From Hyphomicrobiales bacterium (lineage in GTDB: Bacteria; Pseudomonadota; Alphaproteobacteria; Rhizobiales; Rhizobiaceae), in assembly GCA_900472785.1 (NCBI GenBank), contig UCJH01000021.1:786-49206 (forward strand): a stretch of 48,421 bases of DNA. The letters run 5' to 3'. How positions within the stretch are numbered: the stretch's first letter is position 1; every line of letters begins with the position of its first letter. Under the pieces are notes generated by a model. The model was not told the origin of the DNA, did not search any database, and was given only the letters and a program-made list of their open reading frames with translations. Shown one piece after another: positions 17,889 to 25,645 of this stretch. The translations under genes were made by a program, and so were the position numbers.

Positions 17889-18929
17889 TTACAACGTCGC
17901 CATGTCGATGACGAAGCGGTAGCGGACGTCGCTCTTGATGACGCGCTCATAGGCTTCGTTGACCTGATCCATGCGGATCAGTTCGATTTCCGAGACGATG
18001 TTGTGCTTGCCGCAGAAATCCAGCATTTCCTGGGTTTCCTTGATCGAGCCGATCATCGATCCCGACAGGCTCTTGCGGCCCGGCACCAGCGAGAAGGCAT
18101 GCACCGGCACGGCATTTTCCGGGATACCGAGCAACACCAGCGAACCATCGACCTTCAGCAGGCCGAGATAGGCGTTCCAGTCGATCTCGGCGGATACCGT
18201 ACACAGGATCAGGTCGAACGTGCCGGCCAGCGTCTTGAAGGTTTCCGCATCGCTGGTGGCGTAGTAGTGATCGGCACCGAGCTTCAGCCCATCTTCTTTC
18301 TTCGACAGGGACTGGCTGAGAACCGTCACATCCGCGCCCATGGCGTGGGCGAGCTTGACGCCCATATGGCCGAGGCCGCCCATGCCGACGATGGCGACCT
18401 TCTTGCCGGGGCCGGCCTTCCAGTGCACCAGCGGCGAATAGAGCGTGATGCCGGCGCACAGCAGCGGCGCGGCCGCATCGAGAGCCAGATTTTCCGGGAT
18501 CGAAAGGGCATAGCCTTCCTTGACGACGATGCTGTCGGAATAGCCGCCATAAGTCGGCGTCGTGCCATCGGCTTCAAAGCCGTTATAGGTCGGGATCAGG
18601 CCCGGCATATAGTGTTCGATGTCGAGATCACGGGTCGCGCACTGGGTGCAACTGTTGACGAAGCAGCCGACGCCGGCACGGTCGCCGACCTTGAACTTGG
18701 TAACCTTGGCGCCGACGGCCGTGACGATGCCTGCGATCTCATGGCCAGGCACCATGGGATAGCTGGAATTGCCCCATTCGTTGCGGACCTGGTGGATGTC
18801 CGAATGGCAGATGCCGGAGAACTTGATGTCGATGACGATATCGTCATCATTGGGTTCGCGCCGTTCGAAGGTGAAGGGCTGGAGCGGTTTCGACGCGTCG
18901 GTCGCCGCATATCCTCTTGCCTGGGCCAT
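17889..18929 (-). CDS. Zinc-type NAD(P)-dependent alcohol dehydrogenase, YahK-like
   Basis: A 346-residue cytoplasmic MDR oxidoreductase of the cinnamyl-alcohol/YahK group, which interconverts aldehydes and alcohols. The catalytic zinc ligands C41 (SGICHSDIH) and H63-E64 (PGHEIAG) are present, and the nucleotide fold is [17 protein letters not shown]. The start at 18929 has AAAGGAAG upstream; an earlier in-frame start is less likely. The structural zinc lobe is degenerate: the usual C-x2-C-x2-C-x7-C reads C94, C97, R100, M108, so only two of four cysteines remain. It diverges from an AraC regulator that probably controls it. Confidence 0.9.
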   Translation of the reverse strand: MAQARGYAATDASKPLQPFTFERREPNDDDIVIDIKFSGICHSDIHQVRNEWGNSSYPMVPGHEIAGIVTAVGAKVTKFKVGDRAGVGCFVNSCTQCATRDLDIEHYMPGLIPTYNGFEADGTTPTYGGYSDSIVVKEGYALSIPENLALDAAAPLLCAGITLYSPLVHWKAGPGKKVAIVGMGGLGHMGVKLAHAMGADVTVLSQSLSKKEDGLKLGADHYYATSDAETFKTLAGTFDLILCTVSAEIDWNAYLGLLKVDGSLVLLGIPENAVPVHAFSLVPGRKSLSGSMIGSIKETQEMLDFCGKHNIVSEIELIRMDQVNEAYERVIKSDVRYRFVIDMATL

Positions 18930-19032
18930 TGTGTCTTCCTTTGATGTTGGATCGGGGTCTTGCAAAACGAGGCACAGGTGGTGCCTCTCCCCGGACGCAC
19001 TATGCGCAGGATGCCGGGCAAGCGTTAGTTCG

Positions 19033-19064
19033 ATCCTGCAAGATTTTTGCACAATCCTGCAAAA
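19033..19064. promoter_or_regulatory. Direct and inverted repeats, candidate AraC-type operator
   Basis: ATCCTGCAA occurs at 19033-19041 and again at 19054-19062, exactly 21 bp apart, which is two helical turns. TTTTGCA-N6-TGCAAAA forms a perfect inverted repeat at 19045-19064. A further TTTTGCAAATCC lies at 19078-19089. The site sits between the alcohol dehydrogenase and the AraC-family gene, in the place expected for an operator serving both. Confidence 0.5.
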
Positions 19065-19152
19065 TGACTATCGTCGCTTTTGCAAATCCTCAAAAAACCT
19101 CTACCTTGGGATCAGCAAGATTTTATCTAAATCACTGGAAAGACGGTTCAAT

Positions 19153-20094
19153 ATGACGGAAACAGGACATTCCCGCCAGCAGGAGCTGATTGATCTCATT
19201 GCCCGTTTCGCCGAAACGGATGGAGACCACGAAACGGCCATCGCAGGATTGACGGTTCATCGGCGCTCGACGCTGGATATGCCCGCCTGCGGTTCCTACA
19301 AGCCAAGCCTGGCGCTGATCGCGCAGGGCTCCAAGCAAGTAACGCTGGCTGACGAAACCTATCGCTACAGCGGCTCGGACTATCTGTTGACCGCCGTCGA
19401 TCTTCCGGTGACAACCAGGATCGTCGAGGCCTCGGCGGACCGGCCCTATCTCAGCATGTCCTACCACATCGACACAGGGCGTCTTCCGGGGCTGATCGCG
19501 CAGACGGGCGTCACCGGTCCTCTGCCTGGATCCGCCGCACGCGGCATGACGGTCAGCCCCGTCACCGCCGATTTGCAGGATGCGGCAATTCGGCTTTTGC
19601 GCCTGCTTGAGCGGCCAAAGGATATTCCGGCACTTCTGCCGCTGATCGAGCAGGAGCTGGTCTACCGGCTCCTGACCGGCCCGCAGGGGGCACGGCTGCG
19701 GCACATGGCGGTCGCCGAAAGCCAGTCGCATCAGGTAAGCCGTGCCTGCATCTGGCTGAAGGAGCATTACGCGCTGCCATTGCGCGTCGAGGAATTGGCG
19801 CACCGCGTCAGCATGAGCGTGTCTTCGCTGCACCATCATTTCAAGGCGATCACGGCCATGAGCCCGGTTCAGTACCAAAAACAGCTGCGTCTGCAGGAAG
19901 CGCGCAGACTGATGCTGGAAGATATGCTCGACGCCGGTTCGGCCGGACACCAGGTGGGGTATGAGAGCCAGTCGCAGTTCAGCCGCGAATATGCCCGACA
20001 ATTCGGCGCCCCGCCCCTGCGCGATGTCGGTCGTGTCCGCCAAAGCCTCATGGAGCGGCTGACCGGCGGCATGGAGATGCTGAGCGAGGGATAG
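19153..20094 (+). CDS. AraC-family transcriptional regulator
   Basis: A 313-residue activator with an N-terminal AraC_N-type sensor domain (about 30-190, containing ALIAQGSKQVTLADETYRY) and a C-terminal double helix-turn-helix (about 200-300: LPLRVEELAHRVSMSVSSLH, then FKAITAMSPVQYQKQLRLQE). This combination is common for regulators of neighbouring alcohol dehydrogenases. The ATG at 19153 is chosen because the longer frame runs into the divergent dehydrogenase and its promoter. The ribosome-binding site (GGAAAGACGG) is weak. Confidence 0.88.
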   Translation: MTETGHSRQQELIDLIARFAETDGDHETAIAGLTVHRRSTLDMPACGSYKPSLALIAQGSKQVTLADETYRYSGSDYLLTAVDLPVTTRIVEASADRPYLSMSYHIDTGRLPGLIAQTGVTGPLPGSAARGMTVSPVTADLQDAAIRLLRLLERPKDIPALLPLIEQELVYRLLTGPQGARLRHMAVAESQSHQVSRACIWLKEHYALPLRVEELAHRVSMSVSSLHHHFKAITAMSPVQYQKQLRLQEARRLMLEDMLDAGSAGHQVGYESQSQFSREYARQFGAPPLRDVGRVRQSLMERLTGGMEMLSEG

Positions 20095-20103
20095 GCTCGC
20101 GAA

Positions 20104-20135
20104 GGGCATTGCCGCGCCAATGATCGGCAATGCCC
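20104..20135. terminator. 11-bp perfect hairpin after the AraC gene
   Basis: GGGCATTGCCG (20104-20114) and CGGCAATGCCC (20125-20135) pair perfectly around a ten-base loop, starting nine bases after the AraC stop. No T-tract follows. It probably ends the regulator transcript before the RTX gene. Confidence 0.55.
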
Positions 20136-20233
20136 CCAGGAATGGCCGCTTTGCCTGTTCCATCCGACACAGCGCCTCAAGAGACAGCCGGCTATCTTCC
20201 CCTCAAGTTTAAAGCGAAACGAGGATGAAGATC

Positions 20234-21793
20234 ATGGGCGTACTGATCACCGGCAACGACAACCTGAACGAGATCATCCAGGGCAACAGATCCGAAATCA
20301 TCGTGGATGCGCGCGGCGGCAACGATAGAATTATCCTTAACCTTGTCGGCAATCTCGGCGGCGGCAATATCGTCGATGCGGGCAGCGGCGACGACTTCGT
20401 CGACAACCGTTTCGAAGGCGGCAATGAAATCCGTCTCGGTGCCAACAACGACACTTATGTAGGGACCGGTTTTGCGCTGAGCGGCGAAGGCTTCGACCGC
20501 GTCTTCGGCGGCGGCGGCAATGACACGATCGCCGTGACGACTTTTCACAGCAGCTATTTCGGTGAAGCCGACAACGACACCTTCGTTTCCGAAGGCTGGC
20601 AGAATTTCTTCGACGGCGGTGCAGGCACGGATACGCTGAGCTACGAATTGCGCGACGACAGCAGCACGCTCGGCGGAACCGGCGTCGCTATTGACCTGAC
20701 GCAGAATTTCACCAGGACCGGTGCCGCTCGCATTGAGGAGTTTTCCAGTATCGAAAACGCCACGGGCACCAATGTCGGCGACGACATCTTCGGATCATCA
20801 GTCAGCAACGTGCTCAAGGGTCGCGGCGGCAACGACCTCATTGTCGGGCGCGCGGGCAACGACACCCTCGACGGCGGAGTGGGAGGCGACGAGATGGTCG
20901 GCGGCGCCAATAATGACACTTACATTGTCGATAACGCCGGCGACATCGTCGATGAACTGAACGACGGCGGGAACGGCATCGATACGGTGAAGTCCTCGAT
21001 TTCCTTTAGCCTCGTCCAAAGCGCCAAGCTCGGTGGAGTGGTGGAAAACCTGACGCTGACGGGTGCAGCCGCAATCAATGCAACCGGCAACAGCATTGCC
21101 AATAAGCTGATCGGCAATTCCGCCAACAATGTACTCGATGGCGGCGGTGCGGCCGACACCATGGCCGGTGGCGCCGGAAACGACACCTACGTCATCCAGG
21201 ACAGCAACGACATCGTCGATGAGACCACCAACGGCGGTGCAGGCATCGATACGGTAAAATCGTCGATCAGCTTTAACCTTACCGCCAGTGCGAAGGTTCT
21301 CGGCAATGTCGAAAAACTCGTCCTGACCGGTTCGGCTAATATCAGCGGCGGCGGTAACAGCAGCGCCAACACCTTGTTCGGCAACACTGGCAACAACACG
21401 CTGAACGGCGGCGCCAATGCCGATACGCTGGGCGGCGGCCTCGGCAACGATGTCCTGACGGGCGGCACCGGGACGGACAAGTTCCTGTTCAATACTGTCC
21501 TCAATGCCGCCACCAATGTCGATCGCATTGCCGATTTCAATGCCGTCGATGATACGATCCAGATCGACAACGCCATCTTCACGACGATCGCCGGGACCGG
21601 CACGTTGACCTCGGCCCAGTTTGTCAAGAACATCACGGGCCTTGCCGGCGACGGCGATGACCGGATCATCTACGAAAGCGATACGGGGAAGATTTTCTTC
21701 GACAGCAATGGCAGCACCGCCGGCGGGAGCGTGCATTTCGCAACGATCGGGACCAATCTCCAGGTGACAAGCGCCGACTTCTTCGTCGTTTAA
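20234..21793 (+). CDS. RTX calcium-binding protein, type I secreted
   Basis: A 519-residue acidic repeat protein with no signal peptide and no recognisable enzyme domain. Glycine-rich nonapeptides GGxGxDxxx recur (GGGNDTIAV, GAGTDTLSY, GRGGNDLIVGRAGNDTLDGG, GGLGNDVLTGG). Two modules of about 88 residues repeat in tandem from about residues 227 and 315, each with NDTY, then IDTVKSSISF, then a LTLTG or LVLTG strand. The C-terminus, ending ADFFVV, is the serralysin-type type I secretion signal region. The ATG at 20234 is preferred because GAGG lies nine bases upstream; the ATG at 20225 directly abuts it. No type I export genes are in the window. Role unknown, possibly matrix or adhesion. Confidence 0.86.
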   Translation: MGVLITGNDNLNEIIQGNRSEIIVDARGGNDRIILNLVGNLGGGNIVDAGSGDDFVDNRFEGGNEIRLGANNDTYVGTGFALSGEGFDRVFGGGGNDTIAVTTFHSSYFGEADNDTFVSEGWQNFFDGGAGTDTLSYELRDDSSTLGGTGVAIDLTQNFTRTGAARIEEFSSIENATGTNVGDDIFGSSVSNVLKGRGGNDLIVGRAGNDTLDGGVGGDEMVGGANNDTYIVDNAGDIVDELNDGGNGIDTVKSSISFSLVQSAKLGGVVENLTLTGAAAINATGNSIANKLIGNSANNVLDGGGAADTMAGGAGNDTYVIQDSNDIVDETTNGGAGIDTVKSSISFNLTASAKVLGNVEKLVLTGSANISGGGNSSANTLFGNTGNNTLNGGANADTLGGGLGNDVLTGGTGTDKFLFNTVLNAATNVDRIADFNAVDDTIQIDNAIFTTIAGTGTLTSAQFVKNITGLAGDGDDRIIYESDTGKIFFDSNGSTAGGSVHFATIGTNLQVTSADFFVV

Positions 21794-21879
21794 AACGATA
21801 CGCGCCACTTTAAGCATACGGATGTCACAGACAGCTTGCTGACAGGTCGACTATGCGATGGTGACGGCTCCAGGGGACA

Positions 21880-22023
21880 ATGCTGCGAATGAAATCAAGA
21901 ACCATGCCGGTCGGCATTATTTTTATCGGCTTGCTGATCGCCACAATCTGCAGCATTGCTCTCGTCCCGCACAGGCCATCCGGACATGCGGTTGCCAGTA
22001 TTCCGGTTCCAAATCGCACCTGA
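21880..22023 (+). CDS. Possible small membrane protein
   Basis: A 47-codon frame with one hydrophobic segment, PVGIIFIGLLIATICSIALV, near its N-terminus and a short polar tail. A second in-frame ATG at 21889 has AGGGGAC about twelve bases upstream. It is not recognised, and could be a real single-pass protein or the stump of a larger lost gene. It is the only open frame in this gap with protein-like composition. Confidence 0.3.
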   Translation: MLRMKSRTMPVGIIFIGLLIATICSIALVPHRPSGHAVASIPVPNRT

Positions 22024-22081
22024 CGACAGGTTCAAATTCCCAACAATCACCTGTCCAAAGGTGGTGACCGGCTATTTGCAG

Positions 22082-22100
22082 TATCCTCTCCAGGAGGATA
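22082..22100. promoter_or_regulatory. TATCCTC-N5-GAGGATA operator-like inverted repeat
   Basis: A perfect 7-bp inverted repeat lies 12 bp upstream of the start codon of the CsoR/RcnR-type gene. C/G-rich tracts flanked by TAT/ATA are typical of operators of this repressor family, which usually repress their own genes. The right half includes the Shine-Dalgarno-like AGGAGG. Confidence 0.5.
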
Positions 22101-22111
22101 GGTTATGCCCT

Positions 22112-22371
22112 ATGACTGAACATCGGCACGCGACCCATCCGGACATCATCAAGCGGCGCAATCGGGCGGAATGTCACCTGAAAAGCGTGATCGCCTCGAT
22201 CGAAAACGGCAAATACTGCCTCGATATCGCCCACAACTCCGGGCCGTTGGAACAGCCATCACGCAGGCGAAGCGAACCGTGATCCAGGATCATCTCGATC
22301 CTTGCCTCGAGGAGAGCGTGGGTGCGCTGCCAAGGGCATCCGCACTGCCGGCCGTCATCGCGACGCCCTGA
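22112..22371 (+). pseudogene. Frameshifted CsoR/RcnR-family metal-sensing repressor
   Basis: The first frame reads MTEHRHATHPDIIKRRNRAE, then CHLKSVIASIENGKYCLDIA, the N-terminus of a rhizobial DUF156 repressor (RcnR/DmeR-like). It then loses the family pattern. In the next frame, from 22237, LRAVGTAITQAKRTVIQDHL continues the family sequence through HLDPCLEESVGAL to a stop at 22369-22371. One missing base at about 22235-22236 explains the switch. The expected metal-ligand histidine near the N-terminus and the cysteine in the NGKYCLDIA segment are both upstream of the break. As written the gene cannot make a full repressor. The second-frame stop overlaps the start of the next gene (TGATG). 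Confidence 0.75.
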
Positions 22372-22808
22372 TGGTTGATATCGCCACCTATGCCGGACTA
22401 TTCCTGTCCGCCCTCATTGCAGCAACCATCCTGCCGATGCAATCGGAAGCCGTGCTGGTGGCGCTACTGGCCGGCGGCGGCCATTCGCCGGCCCTGTTGA
22501 TCGCCATCGCCAGTCTCGGCAATATTCTCGGCGCCGTCGTCAACTGGCTCCTTGGCCGCGGCATCGAACGCTTCAGAGACCGACAATGGTTTCCGGTTGC
22601 GCCAGAGAAGCTGGAGCAGGCGCAGATCTGGTATCGCCGCTACGGCAAATGGTCCCTGCTTGGAAGCTGGTTGCCAATTGTCGGCGATCCCCTGACCATC
22701 ATAGCCGGCGTATTGAAGGAGCCGTTCCCCATGTTTCTGCTTCTTGTCTCGATCGCGAAGATCGGTCGCTATCTGGCACTGGCTGCCGTGACCGCCAGCA
22801 TGCTCTAG
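22371..22808 (+). CDS. YqaA-type (DedA-related) membrane protein
   Basis: A 145-residue inner-membrane protein with about four hydrophobic segments. The segments LPMQSEAVLVALLAGG, SLGNILGAVVNWLLGRGIER and WSLLGSWLPIVGDPLTIIAG are characteristic of the YqaA branch of SNARE-associated/DedA proteins. DedA-superfamily members are linked to phospholipid transport and envelope integrity. The YqaA branch is not well understood. The start overlaps the stop of the broken repressor, so it was probably in one operon with that metal sensor. Confidence 0.85.
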   Translation: MVDIATYAGLFLSALIAATILPMQSEAVLVALLAGGGHSPALLIAIASLGNILGAVVNWLLGRGIERFRDRQWFPVAPEKLEQAQIWYRRYGKWSLLGSWLPIVGDPLTIIAGVLKEPFPMFLLLVSIAKIGRYLALAAVTASML

Positions 22809-22873
22809 CAACCGTCCGGAATTTATTTTCAAAACGATGGAATGGGATACGGCCGGGCCTCGTATACTCTAGC

Positions 22874-23404
22874 ATGGACTTAAAACAGCGCCCCTTCGAT
22901 GTGCTCGGCCAGCTCACTGCCCTTCGGCGGTATGCGCGCTCGCTGGTGCGCAATCCAAGCGATGCCGAGGACCTCGTCCATGATACGCTGGTCAAGGCCT
23001 ATGAACGGCGCGTAACCTTCCGGACCGGCGCCGATCTGCGCAGCTGGTTGCTCTCCATTCTCCACAACACCCATGTCGACGGCCGCCGCTCGGCGCGCGC
23101 GCAACAGCGCCGCGACGACGCCGTGCTACAGGAAGTCGAACTATCAAAGCCGGCCGATCAGGAGAGCGTGGTCCGGCTTGGCCAGATTCGCGACGCCTTC
23201 TTCGATCTGCCGGACGAGCAGCGCGAGGCCCTGCACCTCGTCGCCATCGAAGATCTGTCTTACCAGGACGCCGCCGATGCGCTGGGTATCCCCGTCGGCA
23301 CCTTGATGTCGCGGGTCTCCCGCGCCCGTGCAAAGCTCCGCGCCTTTGAAAACACACCCGCATCGCAAGCGCATCTGAAGCTTGTCGGAGGCAACAATGA
23401 CTAA
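22874..23404 (+). CDS. ECF-type RNA polymerase sigma factor
   Basis: A 176-residue sigma factor with region 2 (LRRYARSLVRNPSDAEDLVH, then DTLVKAYER) and region 4 (LPDEQREALHLVAIEDLSYQ, then DAADALGIPVGTLMSRVSRA). It directs RNA polymerase to a set of stress promoters. The next gene, overlapping by eight bases, is its probable anti-sigma factor. It is not flanked by phyR or nepR genes, so it is not the master EcfG of the general stress response. The upstream region (22809-22873) has no GGAAC promoter element. Confidence 0.9.
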   Translation: MDLKQRPFDVLGQLTALRRYARSLVRNPSDAEDLVHDTLVKAYERRVTFRTGADLRSWLLSILHNTHVDGRRSARAQQRRDDAVLQEVELSKPADQESVVRLGQIRDAFFDLPDEQREALHLVAIEDLSYQDAADALGIPVGTLMSRVSRARAKLRAFENTPASQAHLKLVGGNND

Positions 23405-24167
23405 TCCGGACCCCGTCCTCGAAAGCGATTTCGACGCCTATGTCGATAACAGATTGACGCCGGATGCGCGTATCCGCGTCGAAAGCTACCTATCGAGACA
23501 TCCGGAGGATGCCGCCCGCGTCATGGCCGATCTCGAGATTCGCAGTTCGCTTCGTCTTGCAATCCATGAACACGACGCCCCGCATCGTCCCGAAACCCGC
23601 GAGGCAGCCCGCCGCCTTGAGGCCAGCCTGTCGATGCGCCGGACCTGGGCGACGATCCAGCGGATCGCTGCCGTCGGCGCCCTCGTTGCCACCGGCTGGG
23701 TCGCCAGTTCGCAGATCGGCCCTTTCAACGCAACGGAAGTCAATGCCTCCGTGCATCCGCCGGCCTATGTGGAGGAAGCCGTGCGGGCACATCAAACCAG
23801 CCTTGTGCGCGCCGGGATGGCCTCGCAGCGCGAAGCGCCCGGTTACGACCCCGAGGAGATCCGCGCTGCGACCGCAATCGTCATGCCGAAATTGCCGAAG
23901 GACTGGAAGGTCTCGGATGTACAGATTTTCCCCTCCGACTTCGGCCCGAGCGTCGAAATGTCGATTGCGGCGGCGGATGGCGCGCGGCTTTCGCTTTTTG
24001 CCGTCCGCCCGGGATTTTTCGCGGTCGAGACGGTGATCGACGTCAACCTTTCCGATGCCGAAGCGGCCTACTGGCAGATCGGTGAAGTCGCCTATGCGCT
24101 CGTTTCGAGCGCACCCGATACGAAGCTCGCGGCAGAAGCCCGCGCGCTGTCGAAAACCCTTTACTGA
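23397..24167 (+). CDS. Probable membrane anti-sigma factor
   Basis: A 256-residue protein with a cytoplasmic N-terminus (DFDAYVDNRLTPDARIRVES) that resembles anti-sigma N-terminal domains but lacks a zinc-finger HxxxCxxC motif. One transmembrane segment lies at about residues 87-105 (IAAVGALVATGWVASSQIG), followed by a periplasmic domain of about 150 residues with no recognised fold. The start is the ATG inside the end of the sigma gene; GGAGG lies seven bases upstream. The overlap and topology support the pairing. What the periplasmic part senses is unknown. Confidence 0.78.
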   Translation: MTNPDPVLESDFDAYVDNRLTPDARIRVESYLSRHPEDAARVMADLEIRSSLRLAIHEHDAPHRPETREAARRLEASLSMRRTWATIQRIAAVGALVATGWVASSQIGPFNATEVNASVHPPAYVEEAVRAHQTSLVRAGMASQREAPGYDPEEIRAATAIVMPKLPKDWKVSDVQIFPSDFGPSVEMSIAAADGARLSLFAVRPGFFAVETVIDVNLSDAEAAYWQIGEVAYALVSSAPDTKLAAEARALSKTLY

Positions 24168-24187
24168 GTTTAACAAAGGAGACCTTC

Positions 24188-24901
24188 ATGTACCCGAACG
24201 AACAGCGCTTCGGCGCAACGACCGCCCAGTCGGGCGCCCTCTTCGACGAGGGCCTGCGCAAGCACATGCTGCGCGTCTACAACTACATGGGTGCCGGCTT
24301 GCTGATCACCGGCATCGTCGCCTTCGTCATCGGCAACACCCCGGCCCTTTATGTGCCGATCTTCTCGTCTCCCCTCAAATGGGTGGTAATGCTTGCGCCG
24401 CTCGCCTTCGTGATGTTCTTCTCGTTCAAGATCCAGACCATGTCTGCCGCAACCGCACAGACGATGTTCTGGGCCTTCTGCGCGGTGATGGGCCTGTCGC
24501 TCGCCTCCGTCTTCCTCGTCTTCACGGGCGCCAGCATCGCACGCACCTTCTTTATCGCCGCGACCATGTTCGGCGCGACCAGCCTCTATGGCTACGTCAC
24601 CAAGCGTGATCTCGCCCAGTTCGGTTCGTTCTTGATGATGGGCCTGATCGGAGTCGTCATCGCTTCGGTCGTCAACATCTTCCTCGGCTCGTCCGCGCTG
24701 CAGTTTGCGATTTCGCTGATCGGCATCGCCGTCTTCGTCGGTCTGACCGCCTGGGACACCCAGAACATCAAGCAGCAGTATGCGGAGAATTTCGACCAGG
24801 AATCGCAGCAGAAAATCGCCGTGTTCGGTGCGCTTTCGCTGTTCCTCAACTTCGTCAACATCTTCCAGCTTTTGCTGCATTTCACCGGCGAACGCGAATA
24901 G
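24188..24901 (+). CDS. Bax inhibitor-1/YccA family membrane protein (YbhL-like)
   Basis: A 237-residue inner-membrane protein with seven predicted hydrophobic segments, typical of the BI-1 family. The N-terminus ends in LRKHMLRVYNYMGAGLLITG. The C-terminal FVGLTAWDTQNIKQQY contains the conserved aspartate segment of the pH-sensitive calcium-leak centre. Bacterial members are thought to modulate ion leak or membrane protein quality; the role is not settled. It follows the anti-sigma gene by 20 bp, so it may be a target of, or in an operon with, that sigma system. A strong terminator follows. Confidence 0.92.
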   Translation: MYPNEQRFGATTAQSGALFDEGLRKHMLRVYNYMGAGLLITGIVAFVIGNTPALYVPIFSSPLKWVVMLAPLAFVMFFSFKIQTMSAATAQTMFWAFCAVMGLSLASVFLVFTGASIARTFFIAATMFGATSLYGYVTKRDLAQFGSFLMMGLIGVVIASVVNIFLGSSALQFAISLIGIAVFVGLTAWDTQNIKQQYAENFDQESQQKIAVFGALSLFLNFVNIFQLLLHFTGERE

Positions 24902-24930
24902 TCCAAAAACATAATCCGTCTGAAATAAGT

Positions 24931-24958
24931 GGCCGCAGCGCAAGCTGCGGCCTTTTTT
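24931..24958 (+). terminator. Rho-independent terminator
   Basis: GGCCGCAGC and GCTGCGGCC form a perfect 9-bp stem around GCAA, followed by six T residues (24953-24958). It ends the transcript of the BI-1 family gene. Confidence 0.93.
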
Positions 24959-25031
24959 CTTACTCGACGTGCTTGGCTCGGAACTATCCGGCGACTTCGG
25001 TGTTTTTCCGTGCGTCAACGCGGAGCTGGTC

Positions 25032-25181
25032 ATGAATACGCAAGCCTTGCTTTTTACCGCAATAAATCTCACGGCCGGTCTTTGCGCCCTCGCCATCGCG
25101 CACTTCTATTATCTGCCGCAGTTGCAGAACGGTGCGACAAGCATGCTCCAAAGCTATCAGATCGCCGAAACGGCTGAGTGA
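25032..25181 (+). CDS. Small membrane protein
   Basis: A 49-residue frame starting MNTQALLFTAINLTAGLCAL, with one hydrophobic segment (about 6-27) and a polar C-terminus ending QSYQIAETAE. GGAG lies six bases before the ATG at 25032. A longer in-frame start at 24969 is inside the terminator-proximal region and is less likely. Function not recognised. It lies between a terminator and two further very small genes on the same strand. Confidence 0.5.
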   Translation: MNTQALLFTAINLTAGLCALAIAHFYYLPQLQNGATSMLQSYQIAETAE

Positions 25182-25267
25182 CCCCAGATTTTTTTGCAAT
25201 CCCGAGAATTCCGCGGAACCGGAAAGCCCCCTTGCGCATTGTGGTGTCGGGTCAAAAGGGGAGCGCC

Positions 25268-25447
25268 ATGGAAATCGACGTCGCCATCAATCTCGAAGCC
25301 GTCAGGGAAGTCTGGAGCGTGCACGATTTCTGCAAACGCTACCGATTGGACGAGACCGAAGAGAAACGCCTCAAAGCGTTGTTTGGAGATTATGCGACGC
25401 AGGTCGAATTGCTGACAAATGCGAGACGCAGGCCGATTTTCCGGTAA
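25268..25447 (+). CDS. Small hypothetical protein
   Basis: A 59-residue soluble protein starting MEIDVAINLEAVREVWSVHD, followed by FCKRYRLDETEEKRLKALFG, which looks helical. It resembles small hypothetical proteins common in rhizobia, with no assigned function. GGGGAG lies just upstream of the ATG. The composition is that of a real, helical protein, unlike the overlapping frames. Confidence 0.6.
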   Translation: MEIDVAINLEAVREVWSVHDFCKRYRLDETEEKRLKALFGDYATQVELLTNARRRPIFR

Positions 25448-25504
25448 AAGCAAGTGCGCGTCGCCACCCGCCAGCGATTCGACCGATCCGAAATGGAGAC
25501 AACC

Positions 25505-25645
25505 ATGACCTTGAAAATTCTTGCTATCGCCATCGCTGCAAGCCTTCCCATGCTTTCGGGCTGCGCCAGCACGGCTTCCAGCAACACGACCTATGCGCAG
25601 ATCGGCAATTCCAGCCCGAGCACTGTCAGCGTGCCGCTGAATTGA
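25505..25645 (+). CDS. Very small lipoprotein
   Basis: A 46-residue precursor: the signal peptide MTLKILAIAIAASLPMLSGC ends in a lipobox (LSGC, lipidated C20) and leaves a mature peptide of only 27 residues, rich in Ser, Thr and Asn (STASSNTTYAQIGN...). The start at 25505 has GGAG seven bases upstream; the ATG at 25493 is less well placed. An entericidin-like or structural outer-membrane role is possible but not shown. Confidence 0.65.
   Translation: MTLKILAIAIAASLPMLSGCASTASSNTTYAQIGNSSPSTVSVPLN

Larger units (their letters stand above)
21794..22111. other. Gap between the RTX gene and the repressor pseudogene
   Basis: 318 bp without a well-supported gene. It holds one possible 47-codon ORF (21880-22023, listed separately) and the TATCCTC/GAGGATA inverted repeat at its right end. 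No terminator hairpin is obvious after the RTX stop. Confidence 0.5.

Noticed and set aside
20798..21817. 339-codon frame antisense to the RTX gene
   Set aside because: It mirrors the glycine/aspartate repeats; the RTX motifs on the plus strand are unmistakable.
22225..22245. Programmed frameshift in the CsoR/RcnR-type gene
   Set aside because: No slippery heptamer or stimulating stem is visible at the junction; a simple one-base loss or read error explains it better.
24150..24187. ybhL leader RNA in front of the BI-1 family gene
   Set aside because: Only 20 bp separate the genes and I could not fit the motif; a covariance search of 24000-24187 would decide.
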